A DNA stretch of 64,000 nucleotides, taken from the NCBI GenBank assembly GCA_039989855.1, contig JBDXGZ010000002.1, positions 1-64,000 of the forward strand. The letters run 5' to 3'. The position numbers were made by a program, and so were the translations under genes. Shown here piece by piece: positions 43,899 through 53,787 of this stretch. The notes beneath the pieces are model-generated. The model ran no database searches. It was not told where the DNA came from and saw nothing but the letters and a program-made list of their open reading frames with translations. Source of the DNA: CALFVT01 sp039989855 (GTDB taxonomy: Bacteria > Pseudomonadota > Alphaproteobacteria > Caulobacterales > Maricaulaceae). The number at the start of each line of letters is the position of its first letter. Positions within the stretch are counted from its first letter, which is position 1.

Positions 43899-44405
43899 AT
43901 GAACAAGGTTAATGTTACATCAAATGACCCAAAGTGGGGTGTGCAAGCCTTTGCCACTTTGTTTGATATAACGCCGCGTGCTGTAAGGTTTTACGAAGAT
44001 AAAGGACTTATCACGCCCTGTCGTGAAAATGGAAGCCGCGTTTTTGGCCCTGTTGAATATGTTCGCTTTGAGCGAATTTTACGGGCCAAGCGTCTTGGAT
44101 TCACTCTCGATGACATCAAAGAAGTGCTTGACGTTATGGACGGCACAGTTCGCGCTCATGTTGAGCTACGCCGCCGCCGAGAAAATTTCGCGCGGGTTGT
44201 TAAAAACCTCTCGCGCCGCCGCGAAGACATTAAAAAACTAACCGCAGATATGACGGATCTTTGCGCTCGAATTGATACGCACTTAGCAGATGTGAACCCT
44301 GATGATCATGGGCTCGCCTTTGCCGCAGATTATGAGGCTGTTTTTCGGGAGCATTTCGCCGATGAACATACGTCTGATATAAACCGAAATGATGATAACG
44401 CTTAA
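43899..44405 (+). CDS. MerR-family regulator, LiuR-like
   Basis: 168 residues. N-terminal winged HTH (about 15-85) with FDITPRAVRFYEDKGLITPC and GSRVFGPVEYVRFERILRAK, then a dimerisation helix. It has no metal-binding cysteines typical of MerR/ZntR. LiuR-like MerR proteins control branched-chain amino-acid and fatty-acid catabolism. It sits directly upstream of two acyl-CoA dehydrogenases, thiolase and a FadB-like gene, 18 bp before the first, so it is probably their autoregulated regulator. Confidence 0.85.
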   Translation: MNKVNVTSNDPKWGVQAFATLFDITPRAVRFYEDKGLITPCRENGSRVFGPVEYVRFERILRAKRLGFTLDDIKEVLDVMDGTVRAHVELRRRRENFARVVKNLSRRREDIKKLTADMTDLCARIDTHLADVNPDDHGLAFAADYEAVFREHFADEHTSDINRNDDNA

Positions 44406-44423
44406 CGTAGGAACGGAATAATT

Positions 44424-46214
44424 ATGCCTATTTACAACGCCCCTGTGCGCGACATGAAATTTGTTTTGCAAGAAATGCTCAATGTTGGTCACTTGACGGA
44501 ATATGAGCGCTTCGCCGAAGCTGATACAGATACGCTTGAGGCTATTATTGAGCATAGCGGGAAATTTGCCAGTGAAGTGCTGACGCCGCTGAACGTGGTC
44601 GGCGACCATGAGGGCTGTACCCGTCATGACGATGGATCTGTGACAACACCAACAGGTTTTAAAGATGCTTACGCGCAAGTGGTTGAAAACGCTATGATGG
44701 GTCTTGCTCATGATCCGAAATACGGCGGCATGGGTATGCCAGGTGTTTGGGCCTTGGCCACAGGCGAGATGCAATCGTCTTCCAATATGGCGTTTGCTAT
44801 GTATCCAGGTTTGACCAACGGTGCGGCCAAAGCGATTGAAATTGGCGGAAGCGAAGAGCAGAAAAACACATATTTGCCGAAAATGGTTTCAGGCGAGTGG
44901 ACAGGGACAATGAACCTGACGGAACCGCATTGCGGGACTGATCTTGGTCTTTTGAAAACCAAAGCCGTTCCAAATGCTGACGGCAGTTATAAAATCACAG
45001 GCCAGAAAATATTTATCTCGGCCGGTGAGCATGATATGTCTCAAAATATCGTTCACCTTGTTTTGGCCCGTATCGAAGGCGCGCCAGCGGGCGTGAAAGG
45101 TATCTCTCTCTTTATCGTACCTAAGTTCAAATTAGACGCGGACGAAAATCCGGGTGAGCGTAATCTCCTGAGCTGCGGTGCGATTGAGCATAAAATGGGT
45201 ATTCACGGAAACTCGACTTGTGTGATGAATTTTGACGAAGCCGAAGGCTACCTCATCGGTGAAGAGAACAAAGGCCTACGGGTTATGTTTGTGATGATGA
45301 ACCGCGCGCGTTTGGATGTGGGCATGCAGGGCTACGCCCAATCCGAAGTTGCCTACCAAAACGCTGTGGCCTACGCCAATGACCGCTTGCAAGGCCGTAG
45401 CCTAACTGGGCCGAAAAACGAAAATGGCCCGGCTGACCCGCTGATCGTCCATCCTGACGTGCGCCGCATGTTAATGGAAACACGCGCTTATAATGAAGGC
45501 GCACGCGCTCTGGCTTATTGGGCCGCGATGATGGAAGACACAGAAATGGTTCACCCTGACGAGAAAGTCCGCGAAAAATGCGATGACCTTCTCGGTCTAT
45601 TGACGCCCGTTATCAAAGGCTACCTCACGGACATGGCCATGAAGACGACGATTGATTGTCAGCAAATCTTCGGCGGTCACGGCTTCATCGAAGAATGGGG
45701 CATGAGCCAGTTTGTTCGCGATACGCGTATTGCGCTTATCTATGAAGGCGCCAACGGCGTTCAAGCGCTTGACCTTGTGGGCCGTAAGTTGGCTCGTAAA
45801 GGTGGCCGCGCCTTGATGTCACTTAATGCTGAAATGGATGAGTTTTTGGCTGAACATAAAGGTAATGAAAATATCGCTGACTTTATGAGCGGTCTTGATG
45901 ATGCGAAAAAGCAGCTGACCGAAGCCACTATGTGGTTGATGCAAAACGGCATGACTAACCCTGATAATGCAGGCGCAGGCTCGACGGATTATATGCACAT
46001 GATGGGCCTTACGTCTTTCGCTTACATGTGGGCGAAAATGGCGGTTGTCGCTCAAGCAGCGATCGACGGCGGGTCTGATGATGAATTCTATACGAATAAG
46101 CTCATCACAGGTCGTTATTTCCTTTTACGGATGCTCCCACAAATTGGCGCGCACCTGGCGAAGCTGAAAACAGGCGCAGAGCCGCTAATGGCGCTTGACG
46201 CGGCCGCGTTTTAA
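44424..46214 (+). CDS. Acyl-CoA dehydrogenase with C-terminal extension
   Basis: 596 residues, larger than the 380-400 of simple acyl-CoA dehydrogenases because of an N-terminal extension and a C-terminal helical domain (EFLAEHKGNENIADFMSGLD onward). FAD/acyl-CoA signatures: GEWTGTMNLTEPHCGTDLG, and RIALIYEGANGVQALDLVG with the catalytic Glu. It catalyses the first oxidation of fatty acyl-CoA beta-oxidation. First enzyme after the MerR gene; an intrinsic terminator follows. Confidence 0.93.
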   Translation: MPIYNAPVRDMKFVLQEMLNVGHLTEYERFAEADTDTLEAIIEHSGKFASEVLTPLNVVGDHEGCTRHDDGSVTTPTGFKDAYAQVVENAMMGLAHDPKYGGMGMPGVWALATGEMQSSSNMAFAMYPGLTNGAAKAIEIGGSEEQKNTYLPKMVSGEWTGTMNLTEPHCGTDLGLLKTKAVPNADGSYKITGQKIFISAGEHDMSQNIVHLVLARIEGAPAGVKGISLFIVPKFKLDADENPGERNLLSCGAIEHKMGIHGNSTCVMNFDEAEGYLIGEENKGLRVMFVMMNRARLDVGMQGYAQSEVAYQNAVAYANDRLQGRSLTGPKNENGPADPLIVHPDVRRMLMETRAYNEGARALAYWAAMMEDTEMVHPDEKVREKCDDLLGLLTPVIKGYLTDMAMKTTIDCQQIFGGHGFIEEWGMSQFVRDTRIALIYEGANGVQALDLVGRKLARKGGRALMSLNAEMDEFLAEHKGNENIADFMSGLDDAKKQLTEATMWLMQNGMTNPDNAGAGSTDYMHMMGLTSFAYMWAKMAVVAQAAIDGGSDDEFYTNKLITGRYFLLRMLPQIGAHLAKLKTGAEPLMALDAAAF

Positions 46215-46230
46215 AAACGAAGGCTTTAAG

Positions 46231-46256
46231 CCCGCGCGGTTTCGTGCGGGTTTTTT
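46231..46256 (+). terminator. Terminator after the first acyl-CoA dehydrogenase
   Basis: CCCGCGCG-gttt-CGTGCGGG (one G-T pair) followed by six T residues. The next gene starts 36 bases later, so readthrough or a new promoter is needed. Confidence 0.88.
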
Positions 46257-46291
46257 ATTTTACTCAAAAGAACAAATGTCTGGATATATTT

Positions 46292-47449
46292 ATGCCCGCA
46301 ATGGATTTTAAAAACCCTGAATGGTTTGACGAGGAAGATATCAATATCTTCCGCGAGGCTGTGCACGGCTTTTACGCGCGGGAAATGGCGCCGCATTCGG
46401 AAAGCTTTCGCAAGAACAAAATGGTCGACCGCAAGTTCTGGAATATGGCGGGCGAGATGGGTTTGCTGAATTGCGCGATACCTGAAGAATACGGCGGCGG
46501 GGGCGGGGATTACCGCCACGAAATGATCATTATGGAAGAATTGGTCAAAGCCAATGTCGACGGCTTTGGCCTGTCGCTTCATAATGCCATTGTTGCGCCT
46601 TATATCTTGCATTTCGGCACGGAAGAACAAAAGAAAAAATGGCTCCCGCGCATGGCGAGCGGCGAGCTTGTTGGCGCGATTGCTATGTCGGAACCCGGCA
46701 CAGGATCTGACCTACAGAACGTCAAAACCAATGCCAAGAAAGACGGCAATGGCTGGGTGATTAACGGCTCTAAAACCTTCATCACTAATGGCGGGACAGC
46801 AAACCTCATCGTTGTTGTCGCCGATACGGGCGGCGAAGGCAAAATGTCCAAGTCGCTCTTTATCATTGAGACGGACGACCTTGAGGGTTTCCGCCGCGGA
46901 CGTATTCTTGACAAGGTCGGGATGGACGCGCAAGACACAGCCGAGCTGTTCTTTGATGATATGAAAGTTCCTGCCGATAGTTTGCTCGGCCCAGAGACAG
47001 GCCACGGCTTTGTTCAGCTTATGAAAGAGCTGCCCCAAGAGCGCCTTAATATCGCCGTGCAAGGCGTCGCGCAAATGGAAGCGGCGCTCGAACTCACGGT
47101 TGAATATGTCAAAGAGCGCAAAGCCTTTGGCAAGCGGATTATGGATTTCCAAAACACGCAATTTGAGCTGGCGGAATGTAAAACCATTGTCCAAATTGCG
47201 AAGACGTTCGTTTATGATTGCGCCGCAAAACATCTTCGCGGAGAGCTAGATACGGTCACAGCCTCTATGGCCAAATATTGGGTTACGGATAAAGAATGCG
47301 AAGTGATCGACCGTTGTCTACAACTTCACGGTGGATACGGCTTTATGAATGAATACCGTATTGGCCGCATGTACCGCGATAGCCGCGTGCAGAAAATTTA
47401 CGGCGGAACGAATGAAATTATGAAAATGCTGATCGCAAGGTCACTTTAA
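46292..47449 (+). CDS. Acyl-CoA dehydrogenase, LCAD/IVD-like
   Basis: 385 residues from the ATG at 46292 (MPAMDFKNPEW); the frame extends 16 codons into the terminator. Signatures: AIAMSEPGTGSDLQNVKT, the FAD/ETF region, RMYRDSRVQKIYGGTNEIM. At the usual catalytic-Glu position the motif has Gly (YGGTNEIM), as in long-chain and isovaleryl-type enzymes, whose Glu lies earlier; here MKELPQERL supplies it. Substrate may be long-chain or branched acyl-CoA. Confidence 0.93.
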   Translation: MPAMDFKNPEWFDEEDINIFREAVHGFYAREMAPHSESFRKNKMVDRKFWNMAGEMGLLNCAIPEEYGGGGGDYRHEMIIMEELVKANVDGFGLSLHNAIVAPYILHFGTEEQKKKWLPRMASGELVGAIAMSEPGTGSDLQNVKTNAKKDGNGWVINGSKTFITNGGTANLIVVVADTGGEGKMSKSLFIIETDDLEGFRRGRILDKVGMDAQDTAELFFDDMKVPADSLLGPETGHGFVQLMKELPQERLNIAVQGVAQMEAALELTVEYVKERKAFGKRIMDFQNTQFELAECKTIVQIAKTFVYDCAAKHLRGELDTVTASMAKYWVTDKECEVIDRCLQLHGGYGFMNEYRIGRMYRDSRVQKIYGGTNEIMKMLIARSL

Positions 47450-47508
47450 ACTCTTATTTTTGCCGATGATCGGTACACTATATTTTGCTCTAAAAAGGAG
47501 ACACTCTA

Positions 47509-48720
47509 ATGGCAGATGCATATATTTTTGACGCGGTTCGAACGCCGCGCGGTAAAGGAAAAAAGAACGGGAGCTTGCACGAGATAACGGCTCTGTCGTT
47601 ATTAACGCAGCAGCTCGAAGCGCTACGTGACCGTAATGATTTGGATACATCCAAAGTTGATGATGTGATCATGGGCTGCGTGTCACCCGTAGCAGGACAG
47701 GGCGCGGATATTGCCCGCGCTGCGTCTATCCACGCGAATTACAATGAAAAGGCCGCTGGCGTTACGATTAACCGTTTCTGTGCCTCTGGCCTTGAAGCGG
47801 TCAATATGGGCGCAGCCAAAGTCATGTCTGGGATGTCGGATATGGTCGTTTGCGGCGGTATTGAAAGCATGAGCCGCGTGCCGATGGGTTCTGACGGCGG
47901 CGCGATGGTTGCTGACCCGAACTTCGCTTATGAGCATTATGTTGTCCCGCAAGGCGTGTCGGCAGACCTTATTGCCACACGCCACGGATTTACCCGTGAT
48001 GATTGCGATGCCTACGCGGTTGAGTCCCAAAAACGCGCGGCGAAATCATGGGAAGAAGGACGGTTTAAGAAATCTATCGTGCCCGTTAAAGATCAGCTTG
48101 GCGTCACGATATTAGACCATGATGAGCATATGCGTCCCGGCACAGATATGCAGTCGCTTGGTTCGCTTAATCCTGCCTTCATTCAGCAAGGCTTGATGAT
48201 GCCAGGCTTTGACTATGTCGCCTTGCAAAAATATCCTGAGCTTGAGAAAATCAACCACGTCCATCATGCGGGCAATAGCTCAGGTATCGTTGACGGAGCG
48301 GGCGCAGTTTTAATCGGCTCTAAAGAAATGGGCGAGGCGCTAGGACTTAAAGCGCGTGCGCGTATTAAAGCCTTCGGCGAGATCGGCAGTGAACCGACGA
48401 TCATGCTAACGGGACCAGAATATATCGCGACAAAAGTGCTGAAAAAAGCGGGCATGGAGGTCAATGATATTGATTTGTATGAGCTGAATGAAGCTTTCGC
48501 TTCTGTTGTGCTTCGCTTTATGCAAGCCCACAATATTGACCACGGTAAGATCAATGTAAACGGCGGCGCGATTGCCATGGGTCACCCTCTCGGAGCCACG
48601 GGCGCGATGATCCTCGGGACGATGGTGGACGAGCTCGAACGCTCTGACAAAGAGACGTCATTGATTACGCTTTGTGTGGGCGGCGGCATGGGTGCTGCGA
48701 CCATCATTGAACGCGTTTAA
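47509..48720 (+). CDS. Acetyl-CoA C-acyltransferase (thiolase)
   Basis: 403 residues of the degradative thiolase family, FadA-like. Nucleophilic Cys in [18 protein letters not shown], His in [15 protein letters not shown], second Cys in [13 protein letters not shown]. It cleaves 3-ketoacyl-CoA, the last step of beta-oxidation. SD AAGGAG precedes the ATG. 26 bp before the fadB-like gene, with which it should form the trifunctional-type complex. Confidence 0.95.
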   Translation: MADAYIFDAVRTPRGKGKKNGSLHEITALSLLTQQLEALRDRNDLDTSKVDDVIMGCVSPVAGQGADIARAASIHANYNEKAAGVTINRFCASGLEAVNMGAAKVMSGMSDMVVCGGIESMSRVPMGSDGGAMVADPNFAYEHYVVPQGVSADLIATRHGFTRDDCDAYAVESQKRAAKSWEEGRFKKSIVPVKDQLGVTILDHDEHMRPGTDMQSLGSLNPAFIQQGLMMPGFDYVALQKYPELEKINHVHHAGNSSGIVDGAGAVLIGSKEMGEALGLKARARIKAFGEIGSEPTIMLTGPEYIATKVLKKAGMEVNDIDLYELNEAFASVVLRFMQAHNIDHGKINVNGGAIAMGHPLGATGAMILGTMVDELERSDKETSLITLCVGGGMGAATIIERV

Positions 48721-48746
48721 TTCATTAGATTTCAAGAGATATAGAT

Positions 48747-51071
48747 ATGGAACATTTTACACTTGATATAGACGTCGACGGCATTGCTTTGGTGACATTT
48801 GATAGCCCAGGACGCAGCATGAACGTGCTGTCCGATGCGGTTGTGACGGAACTCGGCGAGCTTGTCGCCAAGATAACTGAAGACGAGGCCGTTAAGGGCG
48901 TTGTCGTCACCTCTGGGAAGTCAGCCTTTTGTGCTGGCGCTGACCTTGAAGAAATGGGCGGCCATTTTGCGGGCGTTCAAAAGCTCATGAAAACAGACCC
49001 TGAAGCGGCCAAAAAGCAGCTTTTCGAAAAGGTCTTTACACTCAACGCGGCGTTCCGCGCCCTTGAAACTTGCGGCAAACCCGTTGCGGCGGCGATTAAC
49101 GGCCTCGCTCTTGGCGGTGGTTTTGAGCTTGGTCTCGCCTGTCATGCGCGCTTTGTTGCGAGTGACAATCCGAAGTTAAAACTGGGCCTTCCTGAAGCGC
49201 TTGTTGGTCTCTTGCCAGGTGCGGGGGGGACGCAACGTCTTCCGCGTATTTTAGGCTTGATGAACGCTGCGCCAATTTTAATCCAAGGCAAGCAACTCAC
49301 CGCTAAAGATGCGGTCTCTCAAGGTGTGGCGACAGCGGCGGTTCCGCAGGTCGAACTCGTAGATACGGCGAAACAGTGGGTCAAAGATAATCCAAAGGCT
49401 AAAGCCCCGTGGGACGCGCCAAAATTCCGCTATCCAGGCGGCGCACCTTACACAGCGCAAGGCTTGCCAATGTTTGCAGGGTCGAGCGCCATGGTGCGCA
49501 AGGAAAGCTTCGGTAATTACCCTGCGATGGGCAATATCCTAAAGTCCGTCTATGAAGGCGCGCTTGTGCCAATGGACGCGGCGCTACGGATTGAAAGCCG
49601 TTATTTCTGCGATCTATTACTTCGCCCTGAAAGCGCCAACATGGTGCGCTCACTCTTCTTGTCAAAGCAAGCGATTGAAAAAGGCGCGGCCCGTCCCGCA
49701 GGACAAGAGCCAGGCGACATTAAAAAGGTCGGCGTCATTGGTGCAGGCTTTATGGGCGCAGGCGTGGCCTATGTATCTGCCCGTGCAGGTATTGAGGTTG
49801 TCTTGGTCGATAGAGATCAAGAGGGCGCTGACAAAGGTAAGCAATTTACCATTGATGAGCAAACCAAGCGCGTCAAACGCGGTAAGACGACCCAAGAAAA
49901 AGCCGACGCGATTATCAACCGTATTGAAGCCACAGCGGACTACGCGAAATTAAAAGACGTCGATTTGATCGTTGAAGCGGTTTTTGAAAACTCGGAACTA
50001 AAAGCGAAGATCACCAAGATGACGGAAGAGATCATTGGCGATACGGCTGTCTTTGGCTCTAACACATCAACAATTCCGATTTCGGATTTGGCCAAAGCCT
50101 CGAAGCGTCCTGAAAACTTCATTGGCGTTCACTTCTTTAGCCCTGTGCATAAGATGATGTTGGTTGAAATTATCAAAGGCGAGAAGACCTCTGATTACGC
50201 CATTTCGCGTGCGCTTGATTATGTCATTAAGCTTCGCAAAGTACCGATTGTCGTGGAAGATACGCGCGGTTTCTATGCCAACCGTTGCGTCATGCGTTAT
50301 ATCCAAGAGGGCTATAATATGCTCTCAGAAGGCGTGAAGCCTGCGTTGATCGAAAACGGCGCTAAAATGGCAGGCATGCCTGTCGGGCCTTTATCTCTCC
50401 AAGATGAAGTCGCGATTGATTTGGCCTATAAGGTCATGACGCAAACTAAGGCTGATCTTGGCGATGCTTATCCTGAAAATAAAGGCGATCCGATCATTGA
50501 AGCCATGTACGGCGCAGAGCGTTATGGCCGCAAAAACGGTAAGGGCTTCTATGTCTATAATGGCCGCGAGAAGCATCTCTGGGAAGAGCTTGGGCAGTTC
50601 GCCGTTGATGGTCTGCAAGAGCCGCAGCCTGATGTGAGCGAAATCAAAGACCGTGTCTTATATGCACAAGCGATTGAAGCGGCGCGGACGATGGCAGAAG
50701 GCATTATTCATGACCCGCGCGAAGCTGATCTTGGCTCGATCTTTGGCTGGGGCTTTGCTCCGTTCACAGGCGGCGCGATTAGTTTCATCGATATGGTCGG
50801 AACTGCGGCTTTTGTGAAACGCGCGGATGAGTTGAGCAAAGCTTACGGCGTTCAATTCGAGGTGCCGTCGCAGCTTCGCGATATGGCGGAAACAGGGGAG
50901 CTTTACTATCAAAAGTTTAACCCTGCAGCGAAGAGCACTTACACGAAATCAGCGTTAAATAAGATGCTTGAAAAAGACGTCGTTAAGATTGCTAACGCGA
51001 TGGGTATTTCTGCGACCGTGGATGATTTGAAAAAAGACACGGTTGAGAAAATTCTCGCAAAGCAAGCTTAA
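48747..51071 (+). CDS. FadB/FadJ-like multifunctional beta-oxidation protein
   Basis: 774 residues. N-terminal enoyl-CoA hydratase domain (1-about 300) with AFCAGADLEEM and NGLALGGGFELGLACHARF and LPEALVGLLPGAGGTQRLP carrying the catalytic Glu residues. A 3-hydroxyacyl-CoA dehydrogenase domain follows (about 325-720): NAD-binding KKVGVIGAGFMGAGVAYVSA, catalytic His in FIGVHFFSPVHKMMLVEI. It hydrates enoyl-CoA and oxidises 3-hydroxyacyl-CoA. Partner of the upstream thiolase. Confidence 0.95.
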   Translation: MEHFTLDIDVDGIALVTFDSPGRSMNVLSDAVVTELGELVAKITEDEAVKGVVVTSGKSAFCAGADLEEMGGHFAGVQKLMKTDPEAAKKQLFEKVFTLNAAFRALETCGKPVAAAINGLALGGGFELGLACHARFVASDNPKLKLGLPEALVGLLPGAGGTQRLPRILGLMNAAPILIQGKQLTAKDAVSQGVATAAVPQVELVDTAKQWVKDNPKAKAPWDAPKFRYPGGAPYTAQGLPMFAGSSAMVRKESFGNYPAMGNILKSVYEGALVPMDAALRIESRYFCDLLLRPESANMVRSLFLSKQAIEKGAARPAGQEPGDIKKVGVIGAGFMGAGVAYVSARAGIEVVLVDRDQEGADKGKQFTIDEQTKRVKRGKTTQEKADAIINRIEATADYAKLKDVDLIVEAVFENSELKAKITKMTEEIIGDTAVFGSNTSTIPISDLAKASKRPENFIGVHFFSPVHKMMLVEIIKGEKTSDYAISRALDYVIKLRKVPIVVEDTRGFYANRCVMRYIQEGYNMLSEGVKPALIENGAKMAGMPVGPLSLQDEVAIDLAYKVMTQTKADLGDAYPENKGDPIIEAMYGAERYGRKNGKGFYVYNGREKHLWEELGQFAVDGLQEPQPDVSEIKDRVLYAQAIEAARTMAEGIIHDPREADLGSIFGWGFAPFTGGAISFIDMVGTAAFVKRADELSKAYGVQFEVPSQLRDMAETGELYYQKFNPAAKSTYTKSALNKMLEKDVVKIANAMGISATVDDLKKDTVEKILAKQA

Positions 51072-51083
51072 GCTAGCACATAC

Positions 51084-51109
51084 GGCGGCCCAAGGGGGCC
51101 GCCTTTTTT
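51084..51109 (+). terminator. Terminator after the fadB-like gene
   Basis: GGCGGCC-caaggg-GGCCGCC followed by six T residues, 12 bases after the stop. Confidence 0.92.
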
Positions 51110-51127
51110 AAAGATAAAGAGGGATAT

Positions 51128-51829
51128 ATGGCAGATCTTGTTACCTATACATTAAGCGGCAATGTCGCGACTATTAAAATGGATGACGGCAAAGCCAATG
51201 TGCTGTCGACCGCGATGATTAGTGAGCTAAATACGGCTTTTGACAAAGCCGAAAAAGCCGATGCGATTGTCATCCTCACAGGGCGTGACGGCATGTTCTC
51301 TGGCGGGTTTAACCTCAAAGAAATGCAGGCGGGCCCAAAGGAAGCGATGATTTTGACCTCTAAAGGTTCAAAGCTTGCGCGGCGTATATTGTCGTTCCCG
51401 AGGCCCGTGATTGCGCTTGCAACAGGGCATACGATTGCCATGGGGGCGTTTTTAATGCTCGCTTGTGATTATCGTATGATTATTGAGGGTGACTATAAGG
51501 TCGGCCTTAACGAGACGATGATTGGCATGACAATGCATAATGTCGGCATTGAATTAGCGCGTTACCGTTTAGCAAAAAATTACTTCAATCGCTGCGTTAT
51601 TAACGCCGAAATTTTTAATCCCAAAGGGGCGGTGTACGCTGGATTCTTTGACCGTGTTGTACCTGCGGAGCAGGCGGCTATGGCGGGGCCAATGGCAGGG
51701 CAAATGTTTGGGCAACTAAATGCGAAGGCCTTCCGAAATACGAAATTAAGATCCCGCAAAGATTTTTTTGCCATTCTCGATCAAGCGATTGAACATGATC
51801 TCGACCCTGAAAAAATTCACGCAGTTTAA
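51128..51829 (+). CDS. Crotonase/enoyl-CoA hydratase-family protein
   Basis: 233 residues, short crotonase fold: MFSGGFNLKEMQAGP (oxyanion-hole region), ATGHTIAMGAFLMLACDYRM, GLNETMIGMTMHNVGIELAR with a Glu at the place of a catalytic residue. Only one of the two hydratase Glu residues is evident, so isomerase or another crotonase reaction is possible. SD GAGGGAT precedes it. Its stop overlaps by one base with the alpha/beta hydrolase start. Confidence 0.88.
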   Translation: MADLVTYTLSGNVATIKMDDGKANVLSTAMISELNTAFDKAEKADAIVILTGRDGMFSGGFNLKEMQAGPKEAMILTSKGSKLARRILSFPRPVIALATGHTIAMGAFLMLACDYRMIIEGDYKVGLNETMIGMTMHNVGIELARYRLAKNYFNRCVINAEIFNPKGAVYAGFFDRVVPAEQAAMAGPMAGQMFGQLNAKAFRNTKLRSRKDFFAILDQAIEHDLDPEKIHAV

Positions 51830-52710
51830 TGATAAAGCCGCGCGGCTATGAACGCCGCTTTCATGACCTTAGGGACGGCCAAATCTCGGCCATTCACTGC
51901 GGAGATTTAAGCCGCCCTATTGAGTTAGTATTTCTTCATGGCAACGGGTTTAATGGTCTGACTTATCGCCATATTCTCGAAAAACTTCCCGTCCATTCTG
52001 TCTCGCTTGATTTGCGAGGGCATGGGTTTTCAACCTTGCCTATTCCCTCCGAGCCGTTGACAAGTTTTGATATTTTCAAAGAGGATGTGTTGGACTTTAT
52101 TCGCCGCCATACGGACGGCCAGATTATGATTGTTGGGCACTCTTTGGGCGGTGCGGTGGCCTTGATGGTCAACCAAGCGCAGCCTGATAAAATTAAATCG
52201 GCGTTAATTTTAGACCCGCCAACACTCCCGTCGTCATGGCGGTTTTTATTTCGTATCCCCGCTGTAAATAGATGGTTGATGAAAAATTTCAGTTTCGCGA
52301 AAAAGGCCCGTGCGCGGACGTCGATTTTCCCTGACGAAGAGACGTTGTTTAAGCATTATAAAACAAAGCGAGCGTTCAAGGCCTTTACCTCTGAAATATT
52401 ACGCGATTATATTGAAGGCGGAACGCGGCCTCATAAAGACGGGATTGAGCTTTGTTGCGATCCTAAATGGGAAGCACGTGTTTTTCTCGGTCATGATAAT
52501 GATATTTTTGGAGCTGCGAAAAAACTCCCTAAAAATAGCTTTTATATTATGGCGTCAGAGCGCATGGCCTCGAGTCCTTTAACTCGACTAAAAATTCGTT
52601 TCATTATGGGCAAGCACCGTATGAAAATAGGCGAAGGGTTTGCTCATCTCTTTCCAATGGAAGACCCTGATTATGTTGCGGCGCAGCTTAAAAGACTTTT
52701 GGCAAATTAA
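51829..52710 (+). CDS. Alpha/beta-fold hydrolase
   Basis: 293 residues. Oxyanion HGNGFNGLTYRHIL near residue 36, nucleophile elbow IVGHSLGGAVALM (Ser about 105), and a late His candidate in GEGFAHLFPMEDP. Probably an esterase or thioesterase. Overlapping stop/start (TAATG) with the crotonase gene shows translational coupling, consistent with a CoA-ester pathway role. Confidence 0.88.
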   Translation: MIKPRGYERRFHDLRDGQISAIHCGDLSRPIELVFLHGNGFNGLTYRHILEKLPVHSVSLDLRGHGFSTLPIPSEPLTSFDIFKEDVLDFIRRHTDGQIMIVGHSLGGAVALMVNQAQPDKIKSALILDPPTLPSSWRFLFRIPAVNRWLMKNFSFAKKARARTSIFPDEETLFKHYKTKRAFKAFTSEILRDYIEGGTRPHKDGIELCCDPKWEARVFLGHDNDIFGAAKKLPKNSFYIMASERMASSPLTRLKIRFIMGKHRMKIGEGFAHLFPMEDPDYVAAQLKRLLAN

Positions 52711-52723
52711 AAACGTTCGCGAA

Positions 52724-53650
52724 CTAAGCGATTAATTGCGGGACGACCCTGGCTTGTAGGTGCTGCAAAACGTCTGGCGTAGGCTCAATGATTTTGCGCG
52801 CCTCAAGATCAAACAGGGCGGCGATGGCGTCCATGCTCGCGATGGCTGTCCCGTCAAACGGATTTATCATCGTATGAACAAGGCGGCGCGTACGCCGATT
52901 GATGTCAGCAACAGCAGAGTAAAACACGAAGGGCATCCCTGCGGATACAGGCGTGTGGCAGATAAACCGCGTTTCGAGTAAAATGCCCATGACATGGTTT
53001 GGCTTCACATCTTTATCATGTACTTCTGGCCAGCCTTGCTTATAATGGGCAACGCAATCAGATACGCGGCCCATAATAGCGGCCCCCATGACACGTCCAA
53101 ACATATCGGTTTCGGTACGTTGGAACACGCCGCGTCCGATAGGCTTGACGCCCCAATTTCCAAGCTGCATTTGGGTGGCGGCTATGGGTGTCATTTTTAG
53201 ATCAAGGCTGCGCGGGGCGGCATAATTTGGCATATCCACATGATAGGCCTGCGCCGATTCCATGACTCGCTTTGGCCAGTTAAAACTTTGCCCCGTGGGG
53301 AGATAAACATGTTCAATATTTTCTATGATCGTCGCGGAGACAGCACCGCTATCGGCGTGATAAATTACATGCAAAAGCGTCATGCTGAAATCACTGATCT
53401 TAACTAGGCCCGTTTCTATGCGTAAGAGCTGCCCTGGGCGGCTTTCGGTTTTATATTGGATGTGGGCATCCATAAATTTAACCGAACTTGGATAGCCTTT
53501 AGTGAAGGCTTTGGGCAAGCCGAGCATCATAATGAACATTTGTCGGGCTTGTTGGGCCTTATAGAGATAATGCCGCATATTGAGGTGGCCGAGGGCGTCA
53601 CACTCATGTGCCTCTGCTTCACCGGTCCATGTTTCTATAAAGCCTGTCAT
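52724..53650 (-). CDS. Acyl-CoA thioesterase, double-hotdog
   Basis: 308 residues with two hotdog domains: first with AEAHECDALGHLNMRHYLYK, the D-x-x-x-H-x-N pattern of 4-hydroxybenzoyl-CoA-thioesterase-type enzymes, second with TETDMFGRVMGAAIMGRVSD. Likely a cytosolic acyl-CoA thioesterase. Convergent with the alpha/beta hydrolase, and at the edge of the fatty-acid cluster. Confidence 0.85.
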   Translation of the reverse strand: MTGFIETWTGEAEAHECDALGHLNMRHYLYKAQQARQMFIMMLGLPKAFTKGYPSSVKFMDAHIQYKTESRPGQLLRIETGLVKISDFSMTLLHVIYHADSGAVSATIIENIEHVYLPTGQSFNWPKRVMESAQAYHVDMPNYAAPRSLDLKMTPIAATQMQLGNWGVKPIGRGVFQRTETDMFGRVMGAAIMGRVSDCVAHYKQGWPEVHDKDVKPNHVMGILLETRFICHTPVSAGMPFVFYSAVADINRRTRRLVHTMINPFDGTAIASMDAIAALFDLEARKIIEPTPDVLQHLQARVVPQLIA

Positions 53651-53787
53651 AGGCTACCATTAACGGTTTTTACGCGAATTCCCACCCATCAATGCAAGGA
53701 AATGGAAAATATGATTGAAGCTTGCTCATTTTTTGGTTAGGAGGCTTGGAATTTTTTGGCATATGCCGACGAAATAAGGAAAAAATA

